Counted from the first letter of the stretch, positions 8,765 to 16,987 are shown. The stretch: DNA of 52,306 nucleotides from Actinomycetes bacterium (GCA_024280015.1 JAJRQY010000078.1:1-52306), one strand, 5' to 3'. A program made the numbers and translations. Notes: generated by a model not told the origin, from the letters alone.

Positions 8765-9328
8765 GTGCCCGACAGCAGCCAGCCAAGAGCAGTTTGGACT
8801 CCCCCACCCGGTGCACCGATCGACAACCAGACTTTTGAGCCCTATACACCCACTCCCGGTCTAGCCCCAGCCTCGAGTGGCCAGTGGGTTGCTCCGCCAG
8901 CCCCGCCCAAGTCCAACAAGTGGAAGAAGACCCTGCTGATCGTCGGGCTAGTCGTCGGCTTGCCGCTCATTGGGATTGGTGCCTGTAGCTACTGGGCCTA
9001 TGACTTGTTCACTGGGCCGACCAACGAAGCAAATCGGGTCGTCCAGCTGGTACAGGACCAGCAATACGATGAAGCGCTGAGTTCCGTCGACCCATCCTGT
9101 TCCGGTGGAATTGATGAGTTCGTTGAACAGGCCAAAACCGATCACTTCGCCGAGTTTTTCTTCATAACCTTTGAGCTTGCCACAGGAGGTGTTGCTGAAT
9201 CATCGGTCCAGGGAAGCATCTTCTTTGAGCAACAAGGCGAGGTTGAGACTCGGATCGAACTCAAGCCCGATGGGGGCGACTGGAGAGTTTGCCGAATTCG
9301 CTTGGGCGTCACTGGTTTCCAGGACTGA
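8765..9328 (+). CDS. proline-rich single-TM protein (paralogue 2)
   Basis: A 187-residue relative of the gene at 8002. The GTG at 8765 (VPDSSQPRAVW) is preferred because GAAGGTAG lies just upstream; a GTG at 8726 is possible. The protein has a shorter Pro-rich cytosolic part, then a basic patch and helix SNKWKKTLLIVGLVVGLPLIGIGACSYWAYDLF. That helix is nearly identical to paralogue 1. The external domain has QDQQYDEALSSVDPSC (compare the AYDSFDPTC region of paralogue 1) and ends GGDWRVCRIRLG. The pair looks like a tandem duplication followed by divergence of the outer domain. Function unknown. Confidence 0.75.
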   Translation: MPDSSQPRAVWTPPPGAPIDNQTFEPYTPTPGLAPASSGQWVAPPAPPKSNKWKKTLLIVGLVVGLPLIGIGACSYWAYDLFTGPTNEANRVVQLVQDQQYDEALSSVDPSCSGGIDEFVEQAKTDHFAEFFFITFELATGGVAESSVQGSIFFEQQGEVETRIELKPDGGDWRVCRIRLGVTGFQD

Positions 9329-9363
9329 GCCCAACAGCGTCATGCCAGATCAGTTGGCAAGTA

Positions 9364-9903
9364 TCAGTCGTCAAAGCTCAGCTGACTGAGACTGTCCCAA
9401 CGAGGGTCTTGCTGGCGGTCAGCGGCTCGTTCGGCTTCGAGCTGTTCTTCGGTCTTGGTTGGGTAGCGCTCGGGATCCGGGCCAGCACAATCGGTGCGAC
9501 AAAGGGGCGCAAGAGGGATGGCCAGGCCAATGACGTCTTGCACGACCGGGACAAGGTCGATGGTGTCGTCTTCAAGCTCGACGGCATCAGAGCCTGTCGG
9601 TGCTTGGCTGAGGAAGGTCTCTTCGATATCGGCCGTCGCCTGTCCAACAACGATCTCCAGACACCGTCGACAGTCAGCCTCCCACGCGAAAGAGACCGAC
9701 CCGAGAACCGATACTCCTTGCTCAATGGACTCAATCACAACCGATCCGGTGACAGGGGCCTCGGTGGAGCGACTGGAGATAACAGTGATCGACTCCAAGA
9801 AGTAGTCGATCGCCACCGCTCGCTGGGACCCCAAACTTCGACGCAGGTCGGCCACGTTGACCGGGTGCTTTCGAGTTGTTTTTGTTGCCGTTGACTCATC
9901 CAT
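9364..9903 (-). CDS. DUF177/YceD-family protein
   Basis: A 179-residue member of the DUF177 (YceD) family, commonly encoded next to rpmF and implicated in 23S rRNA accumulation. The sequence shows the first zinc-type pair in WEADCRRCLEIVVG, then the conserved VQDVIGLAIPLAPLCRTDCAG segment and the terminal DPRWDSLSQLSFDD. The usual CxxC after the DCAG segment is absent (PDPERYP), so metal binding may be altered. In this genome it is separated from rpmF by the two plus-strand paralogues at 8002 and 8765. Confidence 0.88.
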   Translation of the reverse strand: MDESTATKTTRKHPVNVADLRRSLGSQRAVAIDYFLESITVISSRSTEAPVTGSVVIESIEQGVSVLGSVSFAWEADCRRCLEIVVGQATADIEETFLSQAPTGSDAVELEDDTIDLVPVVQDVIGLAIPLAPLCRTDCAGPDPERYPTKTEEQLEAERAADRQQDPRWDSLSQLSFDD

Positions 9904-9939
9904 TGAACCGATCCTCCCGCGTGTTAGCCAGGAACCAGC

Positions 9940-10491
9940 CTAGAGCGGCTCAGCGAAAGGATCATCACCTTCGGACAGGTCAGCGTCGTCAATCGCCGCA
10001 GGGCCAAGCAGCTTTTCTCGACCAGTCTGAACGGTGCGTGTTGTCTTTTCCAGAATGATTTCGAAACTGGCGAGCTTCTGATCGCAATAGTCCTCAACCT
10101 GGCGACGCATTTGGCGCGACTCCACTCGAGCGTCTTCTACAATCTGGCGTGCCCGTTCCTCGGCCACTCGCATGACCTCTTGGCGTTCGACCATGCGAGT
10201 TACCTGGTCACTGCCCTGCTTGATGATGTCATCTCGTTCGGAGCGGGCTCCGGCAAGAAACTCTTCCTTCTCCTTTAGTAACCACTGGGCGGCACGAACC
10301 TCTTCAGGAAGTTCGTCGCGGGCTTGCTCCAGGATGTCCAACAGATCATCTCGATTGACCTTGACCGTGGTGGACATCGGTAAAGGACGCGAGCGTGCAA
10401 CCAATTCGATGGCCTCATCTAAAAGATCTTTGATCGAGGGCGGTGGCCCTTCTTGTTCGTCTGCCTGGGGGGCAGGAGGAAGATCGGTCAT
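9940..10491 (-). CDS. DivIVA-like coiled-coil protein
   Basis: A 183-residue, highly charged, mainly helical protein. An N-terminal acidic/proline linker is followed by SIKDLLDEAIELV, then VNRDDLLDILEQARDELPEEVRAAQWLLKEKEEFL and a long heptad-rich coil (ARSERDDIIKQG to EDYCDQKLASFEIILEKT). This resembles actinobacterial DivIVA/Wag31-related coiled-coil proteins encoded between coaD and DUF177. It overlaps the coaD stop by four bases, so coupled translation is likely. The exact cellular role is not evident from sequence. Confidence 0.8.
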   Translation of the reverse strand: MTDLPPAPQADEQEGPPPSIKDLLDEAIELVARSRPLPMSTTVKVNRDDLLDILEQARDELPEEVRAAQWLLKEKEEFLAGARSERDDIIKQGSDQVTRMVERQEVMRVAEERARQIVEDARVESRQMRRQVEDYCDQKLASFEIILEKTTRTVQTGREKLLGPAAIDDADLSEGDDPFAEPL

Positions 10492-10979
10492 GACAGTTTC
10501 CCCTCAGCAGCCTTGGCCGCCATGGCTTTAGCAACGACAGCGGGCACCGTATCGGAGATGTCTCCACCCATAGCAGCGATCTGCCGGACATAGGTTCCAG
10601 CAACACGAGCCGAGGGCCCGGTGGCCGGAAGGAAGACCGTCGGGATTGACCCGGTCTCAAGATTCATGTGGGCTTGAGCCATCTCATCACCAAGGTCTCC
10701 AGAGCCGCGGAGGCCCTTGACCAGAACCGTCGCGCCGAAGTCCTTGGCCGCGACGGTCACCAGGCCAGAGAAAAGGCGGACGGAAACATTATTCAGATGG
10801 GAGGTGCATTCCTCAATCAGTTCAACCCGCTCTTGGGGAGAAAACAATCCTGAGTTCTTCGTTGGGTGATGGCCAATACCAACAACAACTGCACTCATGA
10901 TGGCGGCAGCAGATTCAATCATGGCGATGTGGCCATTGTGTACCGGATCAAAGGACCCCGGATAAAGGGCGACGGTCAT
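10488..10979 (-). CDS. coaD: phosphopantetheine adenylyltransferase
   Basis: A 163-residue nucleotidyltransferase for the penultimate step of CoA synthesis (4'-phosphopantetheine + ATP to dephospho-CoA). The N-terminal YPGSFDPVHNGH carries the nucleotide-binding HxGH (residues 14-17). VVVGIGHHPTKNSGLFSPQERVELI is the usual substrate region, and VLVKGLRGSGDLGDEMAQAHMN corresponds to the RGLR motif. The normally conserved ISS/SST segment before VR reads AGTYVRQIAAMGGDIS, a modest deviation. Length is normal. Confidence 0.94.
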   Translation of the reverse strand: MTVALYPGSFDPVHNGHIAMIESAAAIMSAVVVGIGHHPTKNSGLFSPQERVELIEECTSHLNNVSVRLFSGLVTVAAKDFGATVLVKGLRGSGDLGDEMAQAHMNLETGSIPTVFLPATGPSARVAGTYVRQIAAMGGDISDTVPAVVAKAMAAKAAEGKLS

Positions 10980-11043
10980 TGGCAGAGTCTTTCCTGGGCG
11001 AGAAGTGTTCGGATTCTTACCGAGTTATTGACCGGACTGCGCA

Positions 11044-11079
11044 ACACAGGAACTGCGAAACACAGGAACTGCGAAACAC
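11044..11079. repeat. 16-bp tandem repeat, 2.25 copies
   Basis: The unit ACACAGGAACTGCGAA occurs at 11044-11059 and again without change at 11060-11075, followed by the first four bases. It lies in the gap between rsmD and coaD, next to a short hairpin. It looks like recent slippage duplication; no function is evident. Confidence 0.9.
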
Positions 11080-11081
11080 GG

Positions 11082-11100
11082 CCCGAGCCAGTAGCTCGGG
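11082..11100 (-). terminator. 7-bp hairpin downstream of rsmD
   Basis: CCCGAGC (11082-11088), a 5-base loop and GCTCGGG (11094-11100) form a perfect stem 24 bases after the rsmD stop on the minus strand. There is no long U-tract (GCCGTGTTTCG follows), so this is at best a weak or processing-type terminator between rsmD and coaD. Confidence 0.45.
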
Positions 11101-11123
11101 TCTCCACCACGCTGAAACGCAGC

Positions 11124-11711
11124 CTAGTCGCTGGAGGGGACTTCGAGATCCTCAGGCCCGACTTCTGAGCCTTGGCCGGATCCGTCATCATTTTTTGGGC
11201 CGGGCTCGGCTATCAGAATTTTTGCCCTGCCGTACTCACGGCGCCGCAGTTCAGTCCATCCATGCTCCAGCTCGATGACACGGTCAGCGTGACCAACCAG
11301 AATGTCGGCCTTTACTCCAGCGAATAAGTCGTCCCAAACGTCAAGCTTGTACGGCGGATCACAAAAGGCGACATCAACATGGGGAAGGGCCGGAACTGCA
11401 CCCTGAACCGAGGTTGGTAGGACTGTTGCCCGATCGGCGAAGCCAAGGGTGTCGAGATTCTTATTGATGGTGGCGACCGCATCGCGCCCTTGTTCAACAA
11501 AGGTGACGTGGCTGGCCCCTCGGCTGAGGCATTCCAAGCCAAATGATCCGCTTCCGGCGAACAGGTCGACAATGGTGCACTCTTGGACCCCACCGAGACC
11601 AACCAGCATATTAAAAATGCCTTCCTTGGCCCGATCGGTGATGGGTCGAGTGTTTTGTCCAGGAGGAGCAATGAGTTTCCGGCCGCGGGCCGTGCCAGCG
11701 ATGATGCGCAC
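11124..11711 (-). CDS. rsmD: 16S rRNA (guanine966-N2)-methyltransferase RsmD
   Basis: A 195-residue SAM-dependent RNA methyltransferase. It begins MRIIAGTARGRKLIAPPG, as RsmD proteins do. Motif I is VDLFAGSGSFGLECLSRGA and the catalytic motif IV is CDPPY (VAFCDPPYKLDVW). The protein methylates G966 of 16S rRNA in the assembled small subunit. The recG-rsmD-coaD order is conserved in many bacteria. A polar tail (GPKNDDGSGQGSEVGPEDLEV) extends beyond the core domain. Confidence 0.94.
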   Translation of the reverse strand: MRIIAGTARGRKLIAPPGQNTRPITDRAKEGIFNMLVGLGGVQECTIVDLFAGSGSFGLECLSRGASHVTFVEQGRDAVATINKNLDTLGFADRATVLPTSVQGAVPALPHVDVAFCDPPYKLDVWDDLFAGVKADILVGHADRVIELEHGWTELRRREYGRAKILIAEPGPKNDDGSGQGSEVGPEDLEVPSSD

Positions 11712-11794
11712 TCCGGAACACTATCGGCGACAGCCTCTTTGCTGGCCCCTCAAGCCTCGTTAGGTCCGGGCTGGCTGCCTCTAGGCTGATCGTC

Positions 11795-11962
11795 ATGCCG
11801 ATACCAGACCACGAGATTGTTTGCGTCGACTGCCTGGGAACCTGCTACCCCCTGGGTTGGTACCCGGGGGATGGCCCGCTGGATCCCGGAACTATTCTCC
11901 CCTACCGATGCAAGGACTGTCTGGATCGCTGGGACGTCGTCGTACCCGATGAAACCGACTGA
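11795..11962 (+). CDS. small zinc-ribbon-like protein (55 aa)
   Basis: An ATG at 11795 opens a 55-codon frame ending at 11962. It encodes two cysteine knuckles: CVDCLGTC near residues 10-17 and CKDC at residues 39-42, separated by an aromatic/proline-rich segment. It ends in DRWDVVVPDETD. CxxC...CxxC spacing of about 26 residues suits a single zinc ribbon. It is transcribed opposite to and between rsmD and recG, with only 15 bp to the recG stop. Function unknown; the codon pattern and paired CxxC motifs support a real gene. Confidence 0.65.
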   Translation: MPIPDHEIVCVDCLGTCYPLGWYPGDGPLDPGTILPYRCKDCLDRWDVVVPDETD

Positions 11963-11977
11963 GGGTCGGATCCGTCA

Positions 11978-14194
11978 CTAGCCCTTCATCAGGAACTCGG
12001 CCTCGGTTTCATCCAAGAAAAGGCCAAGCTCGGACATCAGATCTGGACTGTTGGCCAAACCTGGATCGGAGTCAATGAGTTCGATTGCCGCGCGACGGGC
12101 GTCGGCAACCACCGTCCGGTCGCGGCGCAAGGATGCCAGCTTTAGATCATTCCGGCCCTTCTGCCGCTCACCCAAGATGGTTCCTTCTCCGCGAAGGTCC
12201 AGGTCCACTTCGGCCAACTCAAATCCGTCGGTCGATGCAACCAAGGCTTCAAGCCGGGATTCGCCGTCTGGAGTAGTTGCCTCAGCTACCAGCCAGCAGG
12301 TCGAGGCGTGTTCACCTCGACCGACCCGGCCCCGGAGCTGGTGGAGTTGGGCGATCCCAAATCGGTCGGCATCCAGAATGACCATCACCGTTGAATTCGG
12401 GACATCGACCCCAACCTCAATAACCGTCGTCGCCACCAACACATCCAGCTTCTGGTCGCGGAAGCGCGTCATTGTCTCGTCCTTGTCATTGGAATGCATG
12501 CGACCATGCAGGAGGCCAACCCGAAGGCCCTCGAGTTCAACCGCCCTGAGTCGGTCGAAGGTTTCTTCCGCCGATGCAACCTCCAGCTTCTCCGATTCAT
12601 CTATCAGCGGACATACCACATAGGCCTGGCGGCCATTGGCGATCTCAGAGCGAATCTCTTGCCACATGGATTCCAGCTCATCAGCCCCATCCAGGCTGCC
12701 ACTCTCGTCAAGTGATCCCGGGGCCTGGACCCAGCGGGTCACGATCGGGGTCCGACCCGGTGGCAATTCATCCAGGACGGAGACGTCAAGATCGCCGTAC
12801 ACCGTCATAGCCGCTGTACGCGGGATCGGTGTCGCCGTCATGACCAGAACGTCTGGGATCAATTCACCATCGGTCTTGTCTCTCAATGCTGCCCGCTGCT
12901 CAACTCCGAAACGATGCTGCTCATCAATAACAACTACGCCCAAAGAGTCGAAACGAACCTTGTCTTCAATCAGTGCATGGGTGCCAATCATGATGTCAAC
13001 CTGGCCAAGCAATAATTCGCTCAGGATGCGGCGGCGATCAGCAGTCGATGTGCGGTTGCTCAACAGCTCAACCTTGAGGGGGCGCTCACCCATCAAGTTG
13101 CTCGGGTCAGGAACATGTAGATCACCGAGCAGGGCCCGAATGCCACTGAAATGCTGTTCCGCCAGAACCTCCGTCGGCGCCATGAGGGCCGCCTGATGCC
13201 CGCCATCGACCGAGGCCAGCATGGCGGCTACCGCCACCAAGGTCTTTCCCGAGCCAACATCACCTTGCAGCAAGCGATGCATGGGGATCGGACGAGCCAG
13301 ATCGACGAATATTTCATCGATGGTTCGTGTTTGTGCACCGGTCAACGGGAAGGGTAAAGCTTCTCTGAAGCGGGCGATCAGGGGCCCGTCCACCAGATGC
13401 TCGAGCCCAACTTCGGTGGCTTCCAGCATTCGTTTCCTTAGCACCAAGGCCAGCTGCATCCGGAAGAGCTCGTCAAAGACCAGCCGCTTGCGGGCCGCCA
13501 TTGCTTCGCCCATCGAGTCCGGGGCATGGATTCCTCGAAGGGCAGCCTCTCGGTTGATGAAGTCATGCTCATCAAGGATCCACATTGGCAAGGGATCCTG
13601 CAAGCCACGCCCTTTGGGCGGCAAGGTTCGACGCAGGGTCTCGGCAACGAAACCAGCAATGTCCCACGATTGCAGCTTGCTCTTCTCCGATTGGGGGTAA
13701 ACGGGAATGATCTTGCCAGTTTTGTCTCCGACCAGATCAACAACCGGATTGGCCATCTGACGCTGTCCCCGGAAGTACTTGATCTTGCCAAAGATCATGG
13801 CTTCGCGACCCGCCGAGAGTTGCCGTTCCCGCCATGCCTGGTTGAAGAAGGTCAGCGCCAGGTTGGAGTTGCCATCGGTGACCGTGATGTTGACCATGAC
13901 CTTGCCGCCACGGATCCTCCGAGATGTTGACTTCACCACGGTCACCAGCACCGAGGCTTCTTCGTCCTCGGTCATCTCGTCAATTCGGCGTTCTTTGGTT
14001 CGATCCAGATACCGGCGGGGATAGAAGGTCAAGAGATCGAACAGGCTGTGAACTTCGGCCTTAGCCAGTCCTTTGGATTTCTTGTCTCCAACACCCGTTA
14101 GCTTGTCGACGGGAATGGCATCGAGCTCAGCCAAGGTGATGAGGTTTTGCGGACCAGCCCCGCTGCCTCTCCCATCACCGTTTTCTTCAGGCAC
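11978..14194 (-). CDS. recG: ATP-dependent DNA helicase RecG
   Basis: A 738-residue superfamily-2 helicase that remodels stalled forks and branched DNA. The N-terminal wedge/OB domain contains VLVTVVKSTSRRIRGGKVMVNITV. The helicase core has Walker A GDVGSGKTLVA, DEQHRFG (the RecG version of the DExH box), VMTATPIPRT, and TTVIEVGVDVPNSTVMVI followed by QLHQLRGRVGRG. The C-terminal region DGFELAEVDLDLRGEGTILGERQKG is specific to RecG. It overlaps the upstream DAK2 gene by eight bases, indicating an operon. Confidence 0.96.
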   Translation of the reverse strand: MPEENGDGRGSGAGPQNLITLAELDAIPVDKLTGVGDKKSKGLAKAEVHSLFDLLTFYPRRYLDRTKERRIDEMTEDEEASVLVTVVKSTSRRIRGGKVMVNITVTDGNSNLALTFFNQAWRERQLSAGREAMIFGKIKYFRGQRQMANPVVDLVGDKTGKIIPVYPQSEKSKLQSWDIAGFVAETLRRTLPPKGRGLQDPLPMWILDEHDFINREAALRGIHAPDSMGEAMAARKRLVFDELFRMQLALVLRKRMLEATEVGLEHLVDGPLIARFREALPFPLTGAQTRTIDEIFVDLARPIPMHRLLQGDVGSGKTLVAVAAMLASVDGGHQAALMAPTEVLAEQHFSGIRALLGDLHVPDPSNLMGERPLKVELLSNRTSTADRRRILSELLLGQVDIMIGTHALIEDKVRFDSLGVVVIDEQHRFGVEQRAALRDKTDGELIPDVLVMTATPIPRTAAMTVYGDLDVSVLDELPPGRTPIVTRWVQAPGSLDESGSLDGADELESMWQEIRSEIANGRQAYVVCPLIDESEKLEVASAEETFDRLRAVELEGLRVGLLHGRMHSNDKDETMTRFRDQKLDVLVATTVIEVGVDVPNSTVMVILDADRFGIAQLHQLRGRVGRGEHASTCWLVAEATTPDGESRLEALVASTDGFELAEVDLDLRGEGTILGERQKGRNDLKLASLRRDRTVVADARRAAIELIDSDPGLANSPDLMSELGLFLDETEAEFLMKG

Positions 14195-15140
14195 GGTTCT
14201 GCCCTAGGGGCCGACTCTCGAGCAGGGCCTCAATCCGAATGTTGAACGGGTTCAGCGGCAAGACTGCTTCGACAATGGGTCCAATGTCTGCTGCATGTAC
14301 GTGGGCGGCAATGGTGTCGCCGTCGGTTCCAATCACCACGTCAGTTCCTAGGGCACTCAACAGCACCTGGACCTCAGCGGGGTCAGCTGATCCGGCAACC
14401 AGGTTGAACTGGAGCTCGTAGCCGATGACTTCACGATGCACCGTTGGCTCGGTATCGCCCTTACGTCTCGCTGGGCGAGCGATGACCCGATCGATGATGG
14501 TGAACTCGGGTTCATTGGAGACGACGTTGGCTAGTGCCCGTACAAAGAGCGACAAGGCGACGCCACCAGCATCGACCAAGCCAGCCTTGGTCAGCACGGG
14601 TAGCTGAAACTCGGTCTGCACCACTGCGGCGTCGGCCTTCTTGGATGCGTCTAGCAGGATCTCTGGCGAAGAACTACCGGCAGCGGTGGCTACTGCATCA
14701 GCCACACTCAAGATTGTTCCCTCAACTGGATCGCTGACCGCGGACCGCGCCTTGCTGGCTCCGGCCTTCAGTGCCGTCGACCACTCTTCGGGCCATGGGT
14801 CTTCCACCAGGGCAGAGCTGAACCCGGCAAGGTATTGACCAAGGATCAGACCGCTGTTTCCCCGCGAGGACATCATCGCCGCGTGGCCAATGTCTTTGGC
14901 TACTTGGTCGATATCACTGGCCGGATCTACCCCCACTCCTTGGGCAATGGCTTCAGCCGTGCGAAGGACGTTTGTTCCGGTATCGCTATCGGCCACCGGG
15001 AAGACGTTGAGCTCGTTCAAACGGTTCTCGGCTCCCTCGGCAAGAGTCACGAACTGCCATAGGGCATGTTGGAGGTGTTCAGCAGTTCGCACGCCGAGCA
15101 CGCTAGCCCAGCCCACCGACAGACCCGCCGAGCACCGCAT
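14187..15140 (-). CDS. DAK2-domain protein, short FakA-like
   Basis: A 317-residue protein of the dihydroxyacetone kinase-2/fatty-acid kinase A family. NELNVFPVADSDTGTNVLRT is the metal/ATP-binding segment, with SD for the usual GD, and MMSSRGNSGLILGQYLAGF follows. The central domain is represented by YELQFNLVAGSADPAEVQVLLSALGTDVVIGTDGDTIAAHVHA. Full FakA proteins are about 550 residues and continue into a DegV-like region; that part is absent. FakA phosphorylates FakB-bound fatty acids; no fakB is nearby. The start may be a GTG near 15092 (VRTAEHLQ). The DAK2-recG neighbourhood is common. Confidence 0.85.
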   Translation of the reverse strand: MRCSAGLSVGWASVLGVRTAEHLQHALWQFVTLAEGAENRLNELNVFPVADSDTGTNVLRTAEAIAQGVGVDPASDIDQVAKDIGHAAMMSSRGNSGLILGQYLAGFSSALVEDPWPEEWSTALKAGASKARSAVSDPVEGTILSVADAVATAAGSSSPEILLDASKKADAAVVQTEFQLPVLTKAGLVDAGGVALSLFVRALANVVSNEPEFTIIDRVIARPARRKGDTEPTVHREVIGYELQFNLVAGSADPAEVQVLLSALGTDVVIGTDGDTIAAHVHAADIGPIVEAVLPLNPFNIRIEALLESRPLGQNRA

Positions 15141-15186
15141 TTCGTCGGCCGACGTTTCATCGACCGGCGTCTAGTTGATGAGTGTT

Positions 15187-15945
15187 CTAGTGCGCTGGGC
15201 GACGGCTCCGCAGCAAGGTGGCGCCAACAAGTACAACCGCCACCGCCGCGACCCCCAGTGAGGTTTGATGTTGTCGAGTTAACCCGTCACCAAGCTTAGG
15301 TAGCCAGAAGGATCCGATCGACCGAACAGCCGCAACCACCAGCATTCCGCAGCTGACCACTAGAGGTGATGAGACCCTATATTGAGCCAAACGGTGCAGG
15401 GCAACTGCTCCAAGAACAACGGCGATGCCCATAACGATCCCAACTGGGAAGAGACGAGCACCCAGTCCGTCGGGCCGCAAGCCAATACTGCTGACCGGCC
15501 CAGCGCAACCGGAGCGGAAGACACAGGATGATTCATAGACGGCGTAGCCGACCATGGTTAGTGGCAGCAGTGCCGCGACGCGAATCAGCGGTCCGACTCC
15601 AGCTCGTTTTGCGGCAAAAGCCGACCAGGCGGCAGCCGCAGCCACTCCGGGCCAGAACTCAACCCCGCTGCGGATGATCAGCATGTCCTGGATTTTCCCG
15701 ATGGCTGAAGGGTCATCGAGGGCCAGGGTGGCGAGACGACCCACCAATACCGCAGCAGCGCCCGACGCCAAGACGGCATCAATGAAGGTGATGTGTTGTC
15801 CAGACTGCGGCGAGTGGCTTTCGGGACCGGCCTCGGACTGGTCACCTGACAATTCGCCGAACGAAGCAATGGGCCAGCGTTGGGCCAACAGGCTCGGGAC
15901 GCCAAAAGCCAAGATCACACTCAGCAACAAGCCGAAGTCAATCAA
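15187..15945 (-). CDS. multi-pass membrane protein, divergent Lgt-like
   Basis: A 252-residue hydrophobic protein with about seven membrane segments. IIRSGVEFWPGVAAAAAWSAFAAKRAG, then VGYAVYESSCVFRSGCAGP, recalls the Lgt (prolipoprotein diacylglyceryl transferase) pattern RSGG...GG...GRIGCFxNGCC. The arginine equivalent of GR appears as Glu in YESSC, so normal Lgt chemistry is doubtful. The gene overlaps the TlpA-like gene upstream by four bases, implying a joint role in envelope thiol chemistry. The Lgt relation is by eye and moderate; the membrane topology is clear. Confidence 0.65.
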   Translation of the reverse strand: MIDFGLLLSVILAFGVPSLLAQRWPIASFGELSGDQSEAGPESHSPQSGQHITFIDAVLASGAAAVLVGRLATLALDDPSAIGKIQDMLIIRSGVEFWPGVAAAAAWSAFAAKRAGVGPLIRVAALLPLTMVGYAVYESSCVFRSGCAGPVSSIGLRPDGLGARLFPVGIVMGIAVVLGAVALHRLAQYRVSSPLVVSCGMLVVAAVRSIGSFWLPKLGDGLTRQHQTSLGVAAVAVVLVGATLLRSRRPAH

Positions 15946-16505
15946 CGCAGCGCATCCTCAATCAGCGCCGCAAGCTGTTGCTCGGTAACGCCAGCTTCCA
16001 CCTTGGCTCGCAGCTGGCCATCACGGCCAAAGATATAGGTCGTCGGGAATACCGACATGTCCAGTCGGCGGCGAATTTCGCCCGAGTCGTCGATCACATT
16101 GGGATAGCTGATATTCAGCTGATCCAGGAACGCCACCGCCGATGCCGGATCATCATTGGAGATCACGCCAAGGATCACCGCCTCACCAGCAAAGGTCTGG
16201 GCTGCGTGGTCAAGAAGCGGCATCTCTGCCCGACAAGGGGGACACCACGATGCCCAAATGTTCACCACGACCGGCTTGCCCTGCTGTCCAACCAGTAGTC
16301 CTTCGAAATCCTTCAAGGAGACGGCTGGGACTGAGCCGTCGTGTGGCAAGGGTTGAGCAATCCCGGTCGGCGTGAACTCAGGAAGGGATTGGGAGCCGAA
16401 TAGTGACACGTAGGCCAGGAACGCGACCACAGCGGCACCCACCAGATAGCTCACGATCTTCTTCGGCCTCGACCCGGACGCGGTCGGCCCTTGGGGTTCA
16501 GCCAT
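15942..16505 (-). CDS. TlpA/ResA-like membrane-anchored thiol-disulfide oxidoreductase
   Basis: A 187-residue protein with a basic N-terminus, one signal-anchor helix (IVSYLVGAAVVAFLAYVSLFG) and an extracytoplasmic thioredoxin fold. The active site WASWCPPC has Cys88 and Cys91, and the cis-proline loop is SVFPTTYIF. Such proteins reduce or exchange disulfides in exported proteins or apocytochromes c. It is the first gene of a two-gene unit with the Lgt-like membrane protein (4-bp overlap). Confidence 0.9.
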   Translation of the reverse strand: MAEPQGPTASGSRPKKIVSYLVGAAVVAFLAYVSLFGSQSLPEFTPTGIAQPLPHDGSVPAVSLKDFEGLLVGQQGKPVVVNIWASWCPPCRAEMPLLDHAAQTFAGEAVILGVISNDDPASAVAFLDQLNISYPNVIDDSGEIRRRLDMSVFPTTYIFGRDGQLRAKVEAGVTEQQLAALIEDALR

Positions 16506-16741
16506 GATCTGCTCGACACAATTTCTGAGTCATCACCCAAGTATGGCAGTGCGAATCGGGTCCGGGCGAACAGCGATCAACCAGCAACGCAGGTCCAACC
16601 AGTCATGTCTAGGACCAATAGGCCCAATTCGAATCGGTGATAGTTGGGACCTTTGCCTTTCCTCCACCACCGTCAATGACCTACTCTGTTGGAGATCCGT
16701 TCTAGGATGGCATTCGGAAATCGCAACCGAAGGAAACGTTT

Positions 16742-16978
16742 GTGCAAGGTGTTGTCAAGTCTTATGATCCACTGACTCTTGATGGGGTTGTGCTTTGCGA
16801 CTCCGATTTGTCAGAATTCGACATCGCCCCAAACGCGCTTGCCGGTTCTGTCTTCCGAATGCTTCGCCCTGGGCAACGGGTTGTGTTTGATCTCAATGAG
16901 GACAGGCTGGCCACTGGCCTTCGTCTGGGCTCTGAGGTCGACATGGGAACCCCGACCTGGTTGGACGACCCAAAGTAG
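16742..16978 (+). CDS. cold-shock-domain-like small protein
   Basis: A 78-residue protein beginning at GTG 16742, preceded by GAAGGAAAC. The layout MQGVVKSYDPLTLDGVVLCDSD...GQRVVFDL looks like an OB/cold-shock fold: the opening strand compares to QGTVKWFN and the end to GQKVxFD. The aromatic RNP1 motif KGFGFI of CspA is replaced by LDGVVLC and no FVHFS (RNP2) is seen. Nucleic-acid binding in the CspA manner is therefore not assured. It stands alone upstream of pckA. Confidence 0.65.
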   Translation: MQGVVKSYDPLTLDGVVLCDSDLSEFDIAPNALAGSVFRMLRPGQRVVFDLNEDRLATGLRLGSEVDMGTPTWLDDPK

Positions 16979-16987
16979 ACAAGCAAC

